Of a stretch of DNA of 64,000 nt, positions 28,580-38,600 are shown one piece after another; within the stretch, counting starts at the first letter, position 1; every line of letters starts with the position of its first letter. The position numbers were made by a program, and so were the translations under genes. The notes beneath the pieces were generated by a model. It saw only the letters and a list, made by a program, of their open reading frames with translations, did no database searches and was not told the DNA's origin. This DNA comes from an uncultured Paracoccaceae bacterium (GTDB taxonomy: Bacteria > Pseudomonadota > Alphaproteobacteria > Rhodobacterales > Rhodobacteraceae): positions 1-64,000 of the forward strand of contig CANMQJ010000010.1 in NCBI GenBank assembly GCA_947500005.1. Direction: 5' to 3'.

Positions 28580-29673
28580 TGTCCCCTGCCCTGTTCGGTG
28601 ATCACGTCGAGAAGCCGCGCATGGTCGATGGCGCGGACGCGCTTGCCCGCGGGTTTCACGGCGATGCGGTCCTCGGCGGCGATCATGGCATTGACGACCG
28701 CCTCTTCGGTGGCCTGCACGGCGGCGGTGTAGAACGCGTCGAGATGGGCGTCGGCCAGCGCGCGCAATTCCATCACGTCGGGGGCGTGCCACGGGTTGCG
28801 CTGCGGGTTGGCGGTGGAGAAGGCGAGGAAGATGTCGCCCGAAAAATGCCCGCCCGAGGTGCCGTTCCGCCCTATGCCGATGCTGCCACGCCGGGCCAGC
28901 CGGTTGAGTTGATGCGGCAGAAGCGGCGCGTCGGTGGCGATCACGACGATGATGGAGCCGGTTTCGCGGGGATGGACCAGATCCTCGCGCATGTACTGGC
29001 CCACCGGGACGCCGGAGATCTTCAGCCCGTCGCGGGAGCCGTGATTGGCCTGCACCAGCACGCCGAGGTCATAGGTTTGGCCCGCAACGGTGACGCGGCG
29101 CGAGGCGGTGCCGGTGCCGCCCTTGAATTCGTAGGCGATCATGCCCGCGCCGCCGCCGGTATTGCCCTCGGCCACCGGGCCGGGTTTCGCGTTGTCGAGC
29201 GCCGCGCGGGCGTGATCCTCGGTCACGGCGCGGGCGTTGATGTCGCTGAGCACGCCATCATAGGTCTCGCCCACCACGGGCAGGCACCACATGTGGTCGT
29301 CCTCGAACACCTTGGGGTATCGGTCGATCATCCAGCCCACGGTCGCGTGGGAGACCATGCCGACGCCATGCGAGTTGGTCAGCATGACAGGGCCCAGGAA
29401 CCAGCCCAGATCGGCGATGTGGTGGCCGGCTGTCAGCTCTCCGTTTCCGTTGAAGGAGTGGATGCCGGCCCAGACGGGTTCGATCTCGCCCGAGACGCCG
29501 CGCGGGAGGATGGCGGTGACGCCGGTGCACAGACCCTTGTGCCGGCCGGGCACGGCCTCCTCGATCACCGTGGTGGCGCCCACGGTGATGCCGGAGACGT
29601 CGGTGATGGCGTTGAGCGGGCCGGGCGTGCCTTCGAAACGCAGGCCGATGTCACGGGCGCGGGGCTTGGTCAT
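28576..29673 (-). CDS. P1 family peptidase (DmpA-type L-aminopeptidase/D-esterase)
   Basis: A 365-residue Ntn-type hydrolase. The DmpA hallmarks are present: GTPGPLNAITDVSGITVG at the N-terminus, VLVQANHGSRDGLKISGVPVG, then ETGSIIVVIATDAPLLP where self-cleavage between Gly239 and Ser240 would free the nucleophilic serine, and SGDIFLAFSTAN. DmpA enzymes release N-terminal residues, including some D- or beta-amino acids, from amides and short peptides. It is coupled by four-base overlaps to the RpiR regulator and the C45 protein. No signal peptide, so it is cytosolic and acts after import. Confidence 0.9.
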   Translation of the reverse strand: MTKPRARDIGLRFEGTPGPLNAITDVSGITVGATTVIEEAVPGRHKGLCTGVTAILPRGVSGEIEPVWAGIHSFNGNGELTAGHHIADLGWFLGPVMLTNSHGVGMVSHATVGWMIDRYPKVFEDDHMWCLPVVGETYDGVLSDINARAVTEDHARAALDNAKPGPVAEGNTGGGAGMIAYEFKGGTGTASRRVTVAGQTYDLGVLVQANHGSRDGLKISGVPVGQYMREDLVHPRETGSIIVVIATDAPLLPHQLNRLARRGSIGIGRNGTSGGHFSGDIFLAFSTANPQRNPWHAPDVMELRALADAHLDAFYTAAVQATEEAVVNAMIAAEDRIAVKPAGKRVRAIDHARLLDVITEQGRGQ

Positions 29674-30590
29674 GTGTCTTTCCCATCCGGTTGGAGCAGC
29701 GGGCGGTCGCGGCTGTCGGGGTCATAGGTGAAGGGGTCGAAATGGCGGGTCAGTTCGCCCATCGCGTGAAGCCTCTCGGTCACCTCGTCGCCCAGCCTTG
29801 CGGTGAGGGCGTTGAGGAAGAGGCCCAGCAGCGCCGAGAGGCCCGCGGTGCTGTCGAGAAAGGCGTTGGTCGCGGTGGTCACCGACAGGACATGCGGCGT
29901 GTAGCGGCGCGACCAGGCGCTGTAGCGGTCGGTCACGACGATCAGGGGGATGCCGCGCTTGCGGCAGAGATCGGCGATCTTGACCGCCTCGTGGGCGTAG
30001 GGGACGACCTCGACCATGATGACGCAGGAGGTTTCGGGATCCTCGATGAAGATCTCGGACCAGTTGCCGCTGCGCCCGTCGGTGAAGCGCGCGCCGGGGC
30101 GGGCGTATTTGAGGCGGGTCGAGAAATCCATCGCCATGCCCTTGACCCCCTGGAAGCCGGTGACGTTGACCGTGCGCGCGGCCTCCACCACGTCGAGCGC
30201 GGCGCGCCATGTCTCGGTCTGGGCAAGCTGGTAGACCTCGACGATGGCGTCGAGTTCGCGCCGGAGTTGTTCCTGAAGCTCGGGCTCGCTGGCCTGAGCC
30301 ACGGCGATGCGGCGTTCGCGCTGGAGCTGCATGGCGCGGTCGGGGGGACGGAACTCGTCGTTCACCGCCGATTTGAACGCCTTGAAGTTCTCGTAGCCCA
30401 GCCGCTTGACGAAACGGCCCACGGTCATCTCGCTGACCCCTGCCCCGTCGGCGAGGTCGGCAGCGGTGGCGAAGGGGAGCGTGTCGAAATGGCGTTCGAC
30501 CCAGAGCGCCACGGCGCTTTCGCCGCGCGAGAGGCCCAGCGCGGCGGCCATCCGGTCGCGCACGGTGCCCTTGGGCTGGTCATCGGTCAT
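29670..30590 (-). CDS. MurR/RpiR family transcriptional regulator
   Basis: A 306-residue regulator: N-terminal HTH_6 (ATAADLADGAGVSEMTVGRFVKRLGYENFKAFK, split by a turn) and a C-terminal SIS-like domain (about 120-270) with VNVTGFQGVKGMAMDF and IPLIVVTDRYSAW. SIS domains usually bind phosphosugars, although RpiR members also control amino-acid and peptide catabolism. Unusually it is encoded inside the operon, between the fused ATPase and the peptidase, with four-base overlaps on both sides. Likely target: the inverted repeat at 35535-35566. Confidence 0.87.
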   Translation of the reverse strand: MTDDQPKGTVRDRMAAALGLSRGESAVALWVERHFDTLPFATAADLADGAGVSEMTVGRFVKRLGYENFKAFKSAVNDEFRPPDRAMQLQRERRIAVAQASEPELQEQLRRELDAIVEVYQLAQTETWRAALDVVEAARTVNVTGFQGVKGMAMDFSTRLKYARPGARFTDGRSGNWSEIFIEDPETSCVIMVEVVPYAHEAVKIADLCRKRGIPLIVVTDRYSAWSRRYTPHVLSVTTATNAFLDSTAGLSALLGLFLNALTARLGDEVTERLHAMGELTRHFDPFTYDPDSRDRPLLQPDGKDT

Positions 30591-32191
30591 GCGGCACCTC
30601 CGTCCAGGTGGGGGATCGCGTCGATCAGGGCGCGGGTATAGTCCTGCCTTGGCGCATCGAAAACCTGCGCCGTGGGGCCGGCCTCGACGATTTCGCCGCG
30701 ACGCATGACGACGACGCTGTTACACAGGCGGCGGATGACCGAGAGGTCGTGGCTGATGAAGATCATGGTCAGGCCGCGCTCCTTTTGCAGGCGGAGAAGG
30801 AGCGCGATCACCTGCGCCTGAAGCGTGACGTCGAGGGCCGAGGTGATCTCGTCCGCGATCAGCACGCGCGGGTCGAAGGCCAGCGCGCGCGCGATGGCGA
30901 CGCGCTGGCACTGGCCGCCCGAAAGCTGGCCGGGAAAGCGGCGGCCAAGGTCGGGGGAGAGGTCCACCTGTTTCATCAGGTCGGCGACGCGGGCGGCGAT
31001 CCGGTCGGCGGGGACGAGCGCGTGGCGGCGCAGCGGCTCGGCGATGGCTGCCTGCACGCTCATGCGGGGGCTGAGCGCCTCGTAGGGGTGCTGGTAGATC
31101 ATCTGCACCTCGCGCAGATAGGCGATGCGGTTGCGGCCCGCGGGCTCGGCGGGGCGGCCGTCGAACATCACCTCGCCGCGGTCGGGCCGGGTGAGGCCGA
31201 CCAGCGCGCGGGCCAGCGTGGACTTGCCCGAGCCGGATTCGCCGACGATGCCCAGCGTCTCTCCGGGGCGGACGGAGAAATCGGCGCCCTTGACGGCGAT
31301 GAAACCGCCCTCGCGCCGGGCGATGAGGTCGGTCAGCGTGCCGCCGCCATAGCGGATGCGGAGGCCGCGCGCCTCGACCAGCGGCGCACCCTCCGTGGCG
31401 GTGGCGAGCGGAACGGTCTTCATCCGGTCGGGATGGGAGGCGATGAGCTGGCGGGTGTAATCGTGCTGCGGCGCTTCGACCACGCGTCGGACGGGGCCGG
31501 ATTCCACGAGTTTCGAGCGGCGCATCACCAGCATGTCGTCGCAGACCTGCGCCACGGCGCCGAGGTCGTGGCTGACGAAGATCATGGTAAGCTCCTGCTC
31601 GCGCCGAAGCTGTGCCAGCAGGTCGAGCACGGATTTCTGCACCGTGGCGTCCAGCGCGGTTGTGGGCTCGTCGGCCAGCAGCAGGTCGGGCTTGCAGGCC
31701 AGCGCCCCCGCAATCATCGCGCGCTGTTTCATGCCGCCCGAAAGCTGATGGGGATAGGCGCGCGCCCAGCGGTCGGGGTCGGGGATGCGCACCACGTCGA
31801 GCAGGCGCAGCACCTCGTCCCGGATGGCGCGGCCGCGCAGGTCGGTATGCTTGCGCAGCGTCTCGGCCACCTGGTCGCCGATGCGCATGAGCGGGTCGAG
31901 ATGGCTGGCCGGGGTCTGGAACACCATCGCGATGCGCTTGCCCCGGATGGTGTCGAGCTGGCGGTCGGGCATGGCGAGGAGGTCGTCGCCCTCGAACCGG
32001 GCGCTGCCGTCGATCCGGGCGGTTTTCGGCAACAGGCGCATCAGCGCGCGACAGGTGACGGATTTGCCCGAGCCGCTTTCGCCAACGATGCCCAGCGCGG
32101 CGCCGCGTTCGAGGTCGAAGGAGACGTTGCCGACGGCGACCGTGTCCCCAAAGCGGACCGAGAGGTCGCGGACTTGCAGCAGCGGGCTCAT
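30587..32191 (-). CDS. Fused double ATP-binding protein of a peptide-type ABC importer (DppD-DppF fusion)
   Basis: A 534-residue protein carrying two complete nucleotide-binding domains. First domain: Walker A GESGSGKS 37-44, signature LSGGMKQR about 150, Walker [13 protein letters not shown] about 170. Second: Walker [10 protein letters not shown] 317-325, signature LSGGQCQR about 423, Walker [13 protein letters not shown] about 443. The C-terminal oligopeptide extension of separate Opp ATPases is absent. Both halves keep the catalytic glutamate. The fusion replaces the two separate ATPases seen in the other two operons. The ATG overlaps the permease stop (ATGA); the reading upstream to 32335 is not family-like. 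Confidence 0.92.
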   Translation of the reverse strand: MSPLLQVRDLSVRFGDTVAVGNVSFDLERGAALGIVGESGSGKSVTCRALMRLLPKTARIDGSARFEGDDLLAMPDRQLDTIRGKRIAMVFQTPASHLDPLMRIGDQVAETLRKHTDLRGRAIRDEVLRLLDVVRIPDPDRWARAYPHQLSGGMKQRAMIAGALACKPDLLLADEPTTALDATVQKSVLDLLAQLRREQELTMIFVSHDLGAVAQVCDDMLVMRRSKLVESGPVRRVVEAPQHDYTRQLIASHPDRMKTVPLATATEGAPLVEARGLRIRYGGGTLTDLIARREGGFIAVKGADFSVRPGETLGIVGESGSGKSTLARALVGLTRPDRGEVMFDGRPAEPAGRNRIAYLREVQMIYQHPYEALSPRMSVQAAIAEPLRRHALVPADRIAARVADLMKQVDLSPDLGRRFPGQLSGGQCQRVAIARALAFDPRVLIADEITSALDVTLQAQVIALLLRLQKERGLTMIFISHDLSVIRRLCNSVVVMRRGEIVEAGPTAQVFDAPRQDYTRALIDAIPHLDGGAA

Positions 32192-32991
32192 CTCTCGATC
32201 CTCAACATGCGGGCCAGCCCGTCGCCGATCAGCGCGAAGCCCACGCCGATCAGCACCATGGCGAGGCCGGGAAAGAAGGTGATCCACCAGGCGGTGGAGA
32301 TATAGGTCTGCCCCTCGGCGATCATCACGCCCCATTCGGCGGCGGGCGGCGAGACGCCCATGCCGAGGAAACCCAGCGCCGCGCCGAAGAGGATCACCAG
32401 GGTCACGTCGGTCATGACATAGACGACGATGGGCGACAGCGCGTTGGGCAGGACATGGCGTAGCAGAATGTAGCCGTGGGAGAAGCCCATCGTACGCTCG
32501 GCCAGAACGAACTCGGCCTGGCGCAGCACGATGGCCTCGGCCCGGGCGAGGCGGGCATAACCGACCCAGCCCACCAGAGCGAGGGCGATGAAGTAATTCT
32601 CGATCCCCGGCCCCAGCACGGCGACGATGGCGAGGACCAGAACGAAGAAGGGGAAGGGAACGGTGATGTCCAGCAGGCGCATCGCCAGCGCATCGACCCA
32701 GCCGCCGAAGTACCCCGCAAGCAGGCCGATCGCCATGCCGATCATCATGGGTGCGATGACGCCCAGAAGGCCGATATAGAGCGCGAGCCGCGCGCCATAG
32801 ACGACCCGGCTGTAGATGTCGCGGCCCACGTTGTCGGTGCCGAACCAGTGATCCGCGCCGGGCGGGTTGAGGATGGCCTCGAAATCGATGGCATAGGGAT
32901 CATGGGTGGCCAGCAGCGGGGCGGCGGCCGCGATCAGGCACCAGAGCAGGACCAGAAGGGCCCCGATCACGAACATGGGCGACAGTCTCAT
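32188..32991 (-). CDS. Peptide-type ABC transporter permease (OppC/DppC type)
   Basis: A 267-residue inner-membrane permease, shorter at both ends than the other two DppC-type proteins of the window. It has an N-terminal helix at about 7-26, then HDPYAIDFEAILNPPGADHWFGTDNVGRDIYSRVVYG split across the first loop, further helices, and a coupling loop ERTMGFSHGYILLRHVLPN. It ends [13 protein letters not shown]. Partner of 32988-33926, with an ATGA overlap. Confidence 0.9.
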   Translation of the reverse strand: MRLSPMFVIGALLVLLWCLIAAAAPLLATHDPYAIDFEAILNPPGADHWFGTDNVGRDIYSRVVYGARLALYIGLLGVIAPMMIGMAIGLLAGYFGGWVDALAMRLLDITVPFPFFVLVLAIVAVLGPGIENYFIALALVGWVGYARLARAEAIVLRQAEFVLAERTMGFSHGYILLRHVLPNALSPIVVYVMTDVTLVILFGAALGFLGMGVSPPAAEWGVMIAEGQTYISTAWWITFFPGLAMVLIGVGFALIGDGLARMLRIER

Positions 32992-33926
32992 GGCGTCACC
33001 CGCGGATCGATCAGGGCCGAGACCAGATCGACGGCCAGCATGACGAGGATGGTGGTGAGCGCGAAGACCAGCGTCGCGCCCTGCACCACGAAATAGTCGC
33101 GCGCGAGGATGGAATCGACCATCAGCTTGCCCATGCCGGGCACGGCATAGACCGTTTCCACGATGACCGAGCCGCCCAGCAGGTAGGCCACGATCACGGC
33201 AAAGAGGTTGAGCGTGGGCAGGACGGAATTGGGAAAGACATGGGTGCGGAAGACCTGTCGCTCTCCCAGCCCCTTGGACATGCCGGTGAGGACATAGTCG
33301 CGGTTCATCTCGTCCAGCAGGGCCGAGCGCAGGGTGCGCACGAGGATCGGCACGACCCAGATCATCGTGGACAGCGCGGGCAGGAAAAGGTGGCGCAGGT
33401 GTCCGGTAAAGGTTTCGCCGAAGCCCGAGACCGGGAACCAGCCCAGCGTCACGCCGAAGAAGCGCGCGAAGAGCAGCGCCAGCCAGAAGACGGGCACGGC
33501 AAGGCCCAGGACGCCCAGCAGGCGGATCACCTGGTCGGCCGGGCCGTTCTGCCGCCGCGCGGACCAGACCGACAGGGCGATCACCGGCGGAAGGGTCAGC
33601 ACGATGGTGTAGAGAACGAGGAACAGCGTGACCGGGTAGTGCTGGGCGATGAGCTGCGAGACGGGCACGCGGTAGCGCAGCGAGGCGCCCAGATCGCCGA
33701 CCACGAGGTTCTTGAGATAGGTGAAGTATTGCACCAGAACCGGCTCATCCAGGCCATAGCGGTCGCGGATGGCGGCGATGGTTTCGGGCGTGGCGCGGTC
33801 GCCCACGAGAAGGCGGATCGGGTCGCCCGGCGTGGCGCTCATCAGCACGAAAGTGATGATCGAGACGCCCAGCAGGACGGGGATCGCCTGGACGAGGCGC
33901 CAGAAGATGAAACGTAACGTGGTCAA
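32988..33926 (-). CDS. Peptide-type ABC transporter permease (OppB/DppB type)
   Basis: A 312-residue inner-membrane permease. It starts MTTLRFIFWRLVQAIPVLLG with a first helix, then SATPGDPIRLLVGD, five further helices and a coupling loop YVLTGMSKGLGERQVFRTHV, ending VDLVSALIDPRVTP as in OppB/DppB. It is preceded by a GC-rich hairpin that separates it from the binding-protein gene. Confidence 0.91.
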   Translation of the reverse strand: MTTLRFIFWRLVQAIPVLLGVSIITFVLMSATPGDPIRLLVGDRATPETIAAIRDRYGLDEPVLVQYFTYLKNLVVGDLGASLRYRVPVSQLIAQHYPVTLFLVLYTIVLTLPPVIALSVWSARRQNGPADQVIRLLGVLGLAVPVFWLALLFARFFGVTLGWFPVSGFGETFTGHLRHLFLPALSTMIWVVPILVRTLRSALLDEMNRDYVLTGMSKGLGERQVFRTHVFPNSVLPTLNLFAVIVAYLLGGSVIVETVYAVPGMGKLMVDSILARDYFVVQGATLVFALTTILVMLAVDLVSALIDPRVTP

Positions 33927-33957
33927 ATGCCGATCCTGCCCGATGCGGTGAGGGTGT

Positions 33958-33982
33958 CGGGCCGGCCATCCCTGCCGGCCCG
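33958..33982 (-). other. Intercistronic hairpin between binding protein and permease genes
   Basis: CGGGCCGGC and GCCGGCCCG form a perfect 9-base stem with a 7-base loop (CATCCCT) in the 73-base gap after the binding-protein stop. No T-run follows. It is the third of three equivalent SBP/permease hairpins in the window, pointing to shared post-transcriptional control of SBP excess over permease. Confidence 0.65.
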
Positions 33983-33999
33983 CGTGAGTGGCGGTGGCG

Positions 34000-35496
34000 T
34001 CAGTCCGTCAGCTCGGCCTCTTCGAGGGACCATTGCAGCGCGGGGCTGAGCGTGAGGCCCTTGACCCGGTCGGCATAGGCGTTGGCGAAGGGCGTGTAAT
34101 AGAGCGGGATCTGGGCCAGTTCCTCGGTCGAGAGCTTCTGGATCTCGTGATACATCTGGCCGCGCTTTTCCGGGTCGGTTTCGCGCAGCGCGGCCTCGAC
34201 CAGTTCGTTCACCCGTTCGTTGTTGTAGTTGGTGTAGTAGGAGTTGTTGCCGCAATTGCCGCAGACCGCCCAGCGCACGGCAAGGTCGGGGTCCTCGGTC
34301 TCGTTGTACCACCAGCTTGCGGTGACGTCGTACTTGCCCTCGGTCAGGTTGCCCCACCACAGGCCCGCATCGACGCGTTCGACGGTCGTGTTGAAGCCCA
34401 CGGCATCCCACTGCGCCTTGAGAAGCGTGGCGAGTTGCTCGGCGGAGGGGGTGATCATCAGCGTGACCTCGGTGCCGACGGCATCCTCCTGCTCCAGCAG
34501 CGCGCGGGCGCCGGCGGGGTCATAGGCGGGGGGCGAGACGTCGCCCGCGTGGAAGGTCAGCGCGCCGGGGAGGGTGGAGTTGGCGACGGTTGCATTGCCC
34601 AGCGTGACCGCCTTGGTGATCGCCTCGCGGTTGAGCGCCATCGCGGCGGCCTTGCGGATGTTGAGATTGTCGAAGGGCGGCTTGGCGTGGTTGGGCATCA
34701 CGCCGTAGATGACGGTGGAGGGTTCGAGCGCCACGTCCGCCCCGTCGGCGGCGTTGATCTCCTCGATCTGGGCCCAGGGCACACCGCGGCTGACGTCGAT
34801 CTCGCCCGCGAGGATCATGGTGGTGCGGGCGTTGTCGTCGCTGACTTCGATCAGGTCGGCGCCGGCAAGCTTGGGATAGCCCTCGCGCCAGTAGTTGGGG
34901 TTGGCCTTGAGGGTCAGCCGGTCGTTGGGTTTCCAGCTTTCGACCATGAACGGGCCCGAGGTGACGGGATCGGCGGCAAATGCATCCTCGCCACGTTCCT
35001 CGACATCGTCCTTGCTGACGATGCCCGCGTTGAAGATCTCCATGTAGGAGAGCATCGGCGCGCTGGGATAATCCAGCGTGAGTTCGACCGTGTCCTCGTC
35101 CACGGCGGTGAATTCCTTGACCGGGGCGTAGGCCGCCGGATAGGCGCTGCCTTCGTCCTTTGCGACGCGGTTGAGGCTGAAGGCCACGTCCTCGGCGGTG
35201 ATGTCGGTGCCGTCCGAGAATTTCGCGTCGCGCAGTTCGAACGTGTAGGTCAGGCCGTCCTCCGAGACGCTCCAGCTTTCGGCGAGGCCGGGTTGCAGCT
35301 TGCCCTCGCCATCCTTGCGCAGGAGGCGGCTGTAGAGCTGGCCGAACGCCTCGATGTTGCCGGCGGCGGCCGAGGCGATCGGGTCGAGCGTGGTGACCTT
35401 GTTGGGGGAGGCGATGCGAATCATCTCCTGCGCCGTGAGCGGCGTGGCGGCGAGCAGCAGCGCGGCGGCGGCTGTCGTCAATCTGTTGGGCTTCAT
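34000..35496 (-). CDS. Periplasmic substrate-binding protein, SBP_bac_5 family
   Basis: A 498-residue exported binding protein. The signal peptide has core LTTAAAALLLAATPLTA with a predicted cut before QEMIRIA. Family-5 features: TTLDPIASAAAG, QLYSRLLRKDGEGKLQPGLAESW, YTFELRDAKFSDGTDI and VTSGPFMVESW. First gene of the third importer operon, which ends with the P1 peptidase and C45 protein, so its ligand is probably a small peptide or N-acyl/amide compound. An AGGAGAG site precedes the ATG. Confidence 0.92.
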   Translation of the reverse strand: MKPNRLTTAAAALLLAATPLTAQEMIRIASPNKVTTLDPIASAAAGNIEAFGQLYSRLLRKDGEGKLQPGLAESWSVSEDGLTYTFELRDAKFSDGTDITAEDVAFSLNRVAKDEGSAYPAAYAPVKEFTAVDEDTVELTLDYPSAPMLSYMEIFNAGIVSKDDVEERGEDAFAADPVTSGPFMVESWKPNDRLTLKANPNYWREGYPKLAGADLIEVSDDNARTTMILAGEIDVSRGVPWAQIEEINAADGADVALEPSTVIYGVMPNHAKPPFDNLNIRKAAAMALNREAITKAVTLGNATVANSTLPGALTFHAGDVSPPAYDPAGARALLEQEDAVGTEVTLMITPSAEQLATLLKAQWDAVGFNTTVERVDAGLWWGNLTEGKYDVTASWWYNETEDPDLAVRWAVCGNCGNNSYYTNYNNERVNELVEAALRETDPEKRGQMYHEIQKLSTEELAQIPLYYTPFANAYADRVKGLTLSPALQWSLEEAELTD

Positions 35497-35528
35497 TGTT
35501 TCTCTCCTGTTGGCTCCCTGCGGGTCAC

Positions 35529-35566
35529 GTTAGCAAACTAACACAATTTTTGAAAGATGTTAGTTT
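35529..35566. promoter_or_regulatory. Inverted repeat AAACTAACA/TGTTAGTTT upstream of third importer operon (candidate RpiR operator)
   Basis: AAACTAACA (35535-35543) and its exact complement TGTTAGTTT (35558-35566) are separated by 14 bases, 39-70 bases upstream of the binding-protein ATG. A second overlapping dyad, GTTAG-CAAA-CTAAC, sits at 35529-35542. This AT-rich island in GC-rich DNA is the only obvious control region of the operon, which encodes its own RpiR regulator. Confidence 0.6.
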
Positions 35567-35616
35567 TCACGCGTCGCGCCACCGCGGAAGCCCGACCCGG
35601 CCCCCGAAAACAGGAA

Positions 35617-35646
35617 GGGCCGACGCCGCTGCTGCGACGTCGGCCC
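35617..35646 (-). terminator. Terminator-like hairpin downstream of the RTX gene
   Basis: GGGCCGACG and CGTCGGCCC form a perfect 9-base stem with a 12-base loop, 21 bases after the RTX stop. On the minus strand it is followed by CTTCCTGTTTTC, a modest T-rich tail. It probably ends the RTX transcript and insulates the importer promoter downstream. Confidence 0.65.
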
Positions 35647-35667
35647 CATTTGTCCGGGTAAGGGGTG

Positions 35668-38600
35668 TCAGACCATCAGGTCGAACACATCGCTGCCGAT
35701 CCGCAGGTTGATCTCGTCCTGGCCTTCGCCATCGACGAGCGCCCACATGATCTGGCCTGTGGGGCGGTAGATGACGAAAGCCTCCTGCACGGCATCGTCG
35801 CCGGAGCGTTCGCCGTCAGGCGTGGCGGTGTGGTCGAAATTCACCTGGAACTGATCCCGGGTCGCGGCGGCATTGCCGAAGACCAGGACGTCGCCCTCGG
35901 CCGCATTGTAGTCCTGCACCCAGTCGGAACCGTGATCGAAGACGCCGAGGTGGAAGAACCGGTCGGCCCCTTCGCCGCCATTGATCCGGTCATACCCGAA
36001 ACCGCCGTTCACGAAGTCGTTGCCGTCGCCGCCAAAGACGAGATCGGAGAGCGCGCCGCCGGTCACGACGTCGTTGCCCTCCTGGCCCTGCAATTCGTCG
36101 GCGCCGAAATCGCCCGCGATGGTGTCGTTGCCGCCCTGGCCAAAGATCTGGTCGTTGCCATAGCCGCCGTTGAGCATGTCGTCGCCCTCGCCGCCATAGA
36201 TCACGTCCCGCAGATCGTCGGGCGAGTCGCCCCCGATGACATCGTCATTGCCGTCGCCGGCGTTGACCGTGTCGTTGCCGTCCCCGCCATTGATCGAGTC
36301 GTCGCCCTCGCCGCCGCGCAGCGTGTCGTTGCCGGTGCCGCCGTCGATCGTGTCGTCGCCGCCGTCGCCATTGACCTCGTCATTGCCGCCGCCGGCGGTC
36401 ACGACCTCGGGGTCGGTCGATCCGTCGACACGTTCGTCGCCATTGCTGCCGACCACGACGCCCGGCTGCGGGAAAAGGTCAGCGACACGCACCAGCGCAT
36501 CGGCGAAACCCAGTTCCTCGACATCGACAAGGGTGTCGGTGCCAAGGGCCGAGACGACCTGAATGGAGCCATCGCCGTTCTGCGTGATCGTGGCGTCGGC
36601 CTGATTGACCGCCCAGAACTCGGCCCGGTCGAGCCCGTCGCCGCCATTGAGAAGGTCGTCACCGGCCTGACCGACGAGGATGTCCTCTCCGCCCCGGCCT
36701 TCGATCGTGTCGTTGCCGTCATCGCCGCGCAGCTGGTTGTTGCGCCCGTCGCCCTGCAGGAGGTCGTTCGCGCGCGAACCGCGCACGTTCTCGATATTGG
36801 CGATCTGGTGGTTGAACACCTCGCCGCGCCAGCCGCCAGACACGGTGCCGGCCGCGAGGTCGAGTTCGATCCTGCCGTAGTCATTGCGGTCATAGCGCAG
36901 CCAGTCGCTGCCCCCCGCGCCATCCAGCGTGTCGTTGCCGCCGCGCAGGATGAAGCGTTCGTCAGCATCCGAGCCGAGAATGTTGTCATCGAGATTGGTG
37001 GCGCGCAGCTCGCGGACCGGGCCGTTGATCTGGTCGCTGCTGCCGAACCCGTCATTCGACACCACCCCGGTCGAGAGATCGGCGGTGATCCCGGACATGC
37101 TGGCCCAGGCATAGTCGATACGGCTGGTCTGCGCCGCGGGGTCGATGTTGTAGGTGTCGAACCCGCCCTGCCCGGCCACCTGGACATAACCGTCATCCGT
37201 GGGCTTGACGTTGAAGACATCGTCATGGTCGGTGCCCATCACGCCAAGTCCGTCGGCATTCATCGCGCGGTCGAAGAACAGCAGCGACGTTGTGCCATTG
37301 CCGGCGCCCTTGTCGATGGAGCCTGCGCCGGTCTGCCCGTCGATATTGACGGTGATGCCCTGCGACAGGTCGTTGTGGCGGATCTCGAAATAGCCGTTCG
37401 CGGCATTCTCGAAGCTGACCGTGTCCTGGCCCGTGCCCGGCGTGACGATGTCCAGCCCCTGCATGTTGTCGAGCGGGTTGATGAAATCGTCGCCGGGGGT
37501 GCCCAGCAACTCGTCATCTCCATTGGTGCCGAGGATGGGCCCGCTGGGCGGGAAAAGGTCGCTGACCAGCACGGACTGATCCTGGAAGCCCAGCGACTCG
37601 ACGTTCACCAGCGTGTCGGTGCCCAGCGCCGAGACCACCTGGATCGACCCCTCGGGATTCTGGGTGATGGTGGCATCGGCACGGTTGAGGCCCCAGAACG
37701 CGGCCTGGTCGTTCCCGTCGCCGCCGTCGATCCGGTCGTCGCCCATTTCTCCGAGGAGGATGTCGTCGCCGCCGCGCCCTTCGAGCGTGTCGTTGCCGCC
37801 CTCTCCACTGAAGAAGTTGTTCTGCGCATCTCCGCGCAGGATGTCGTTGGCGTCGCGGGAGCCGCGGATGTTCTCGACATTCGAGAGCTGGTGGGTGAAG
37901 GCTTCACCGCGCCAGATACCGCTGGCGACCCCGGTTTCCAGATCGACGTCGATCGCCTCGACCCCCGAGCGTTCGTAGCGGACCAGGTCAGTGCCGCCGC
38001 CCGCGTCGAGCGTGTCGTTGCCGCGGCGCAGGATGAAGCGCTCGTCGGCGTCCGAGCCGAGGATGCTGTCGGCCAAGTCCGTGCCGCGAAGCTCGCGCAG
38101 GGTGCCGTTGATCGTGTCGGTTCCGCCGTGACCGTCGGCGATGGTTCCCGCAACGAGATTGGCGGTGATGCCGGTCGAGGGGTTGCCGGGGACATAGTCG
38201 ATCCGGCTGGTGGGTGCGGCCGGGTCGATGTTGAAGATGTCGTTCCCGCCGAGACCGGCGACCTGGACAAAGCCGTTGTCGGTCGACTTGACGTTGAACA
38301 CGTCGTTGCCATTGGTACCGATCACGCCCAGGCCTTCGGCATTCATCGCGCGGTCCACGAAGAGCAGCGAGGTGGTGCCGCCCGCGCCCTTGTCGATGCT
38401 GCCGGTGCCCGCCTGACCATCGATGTTGACGGTGATGCCGGCGCCCAAGTCGCTGTGCTGAAGTTCGAAATAGCCGTTCTGGGCGTCCTCGAAGGTCACG
38501 GTATCCTGACCGGTGCCGGGCCGGATCTGATCATAGCTCTGGCTGTTGTCGACGGGGTTGATGAAATCGTCGCCGGGGTTGCCCACCAGCTCGTCATCGC

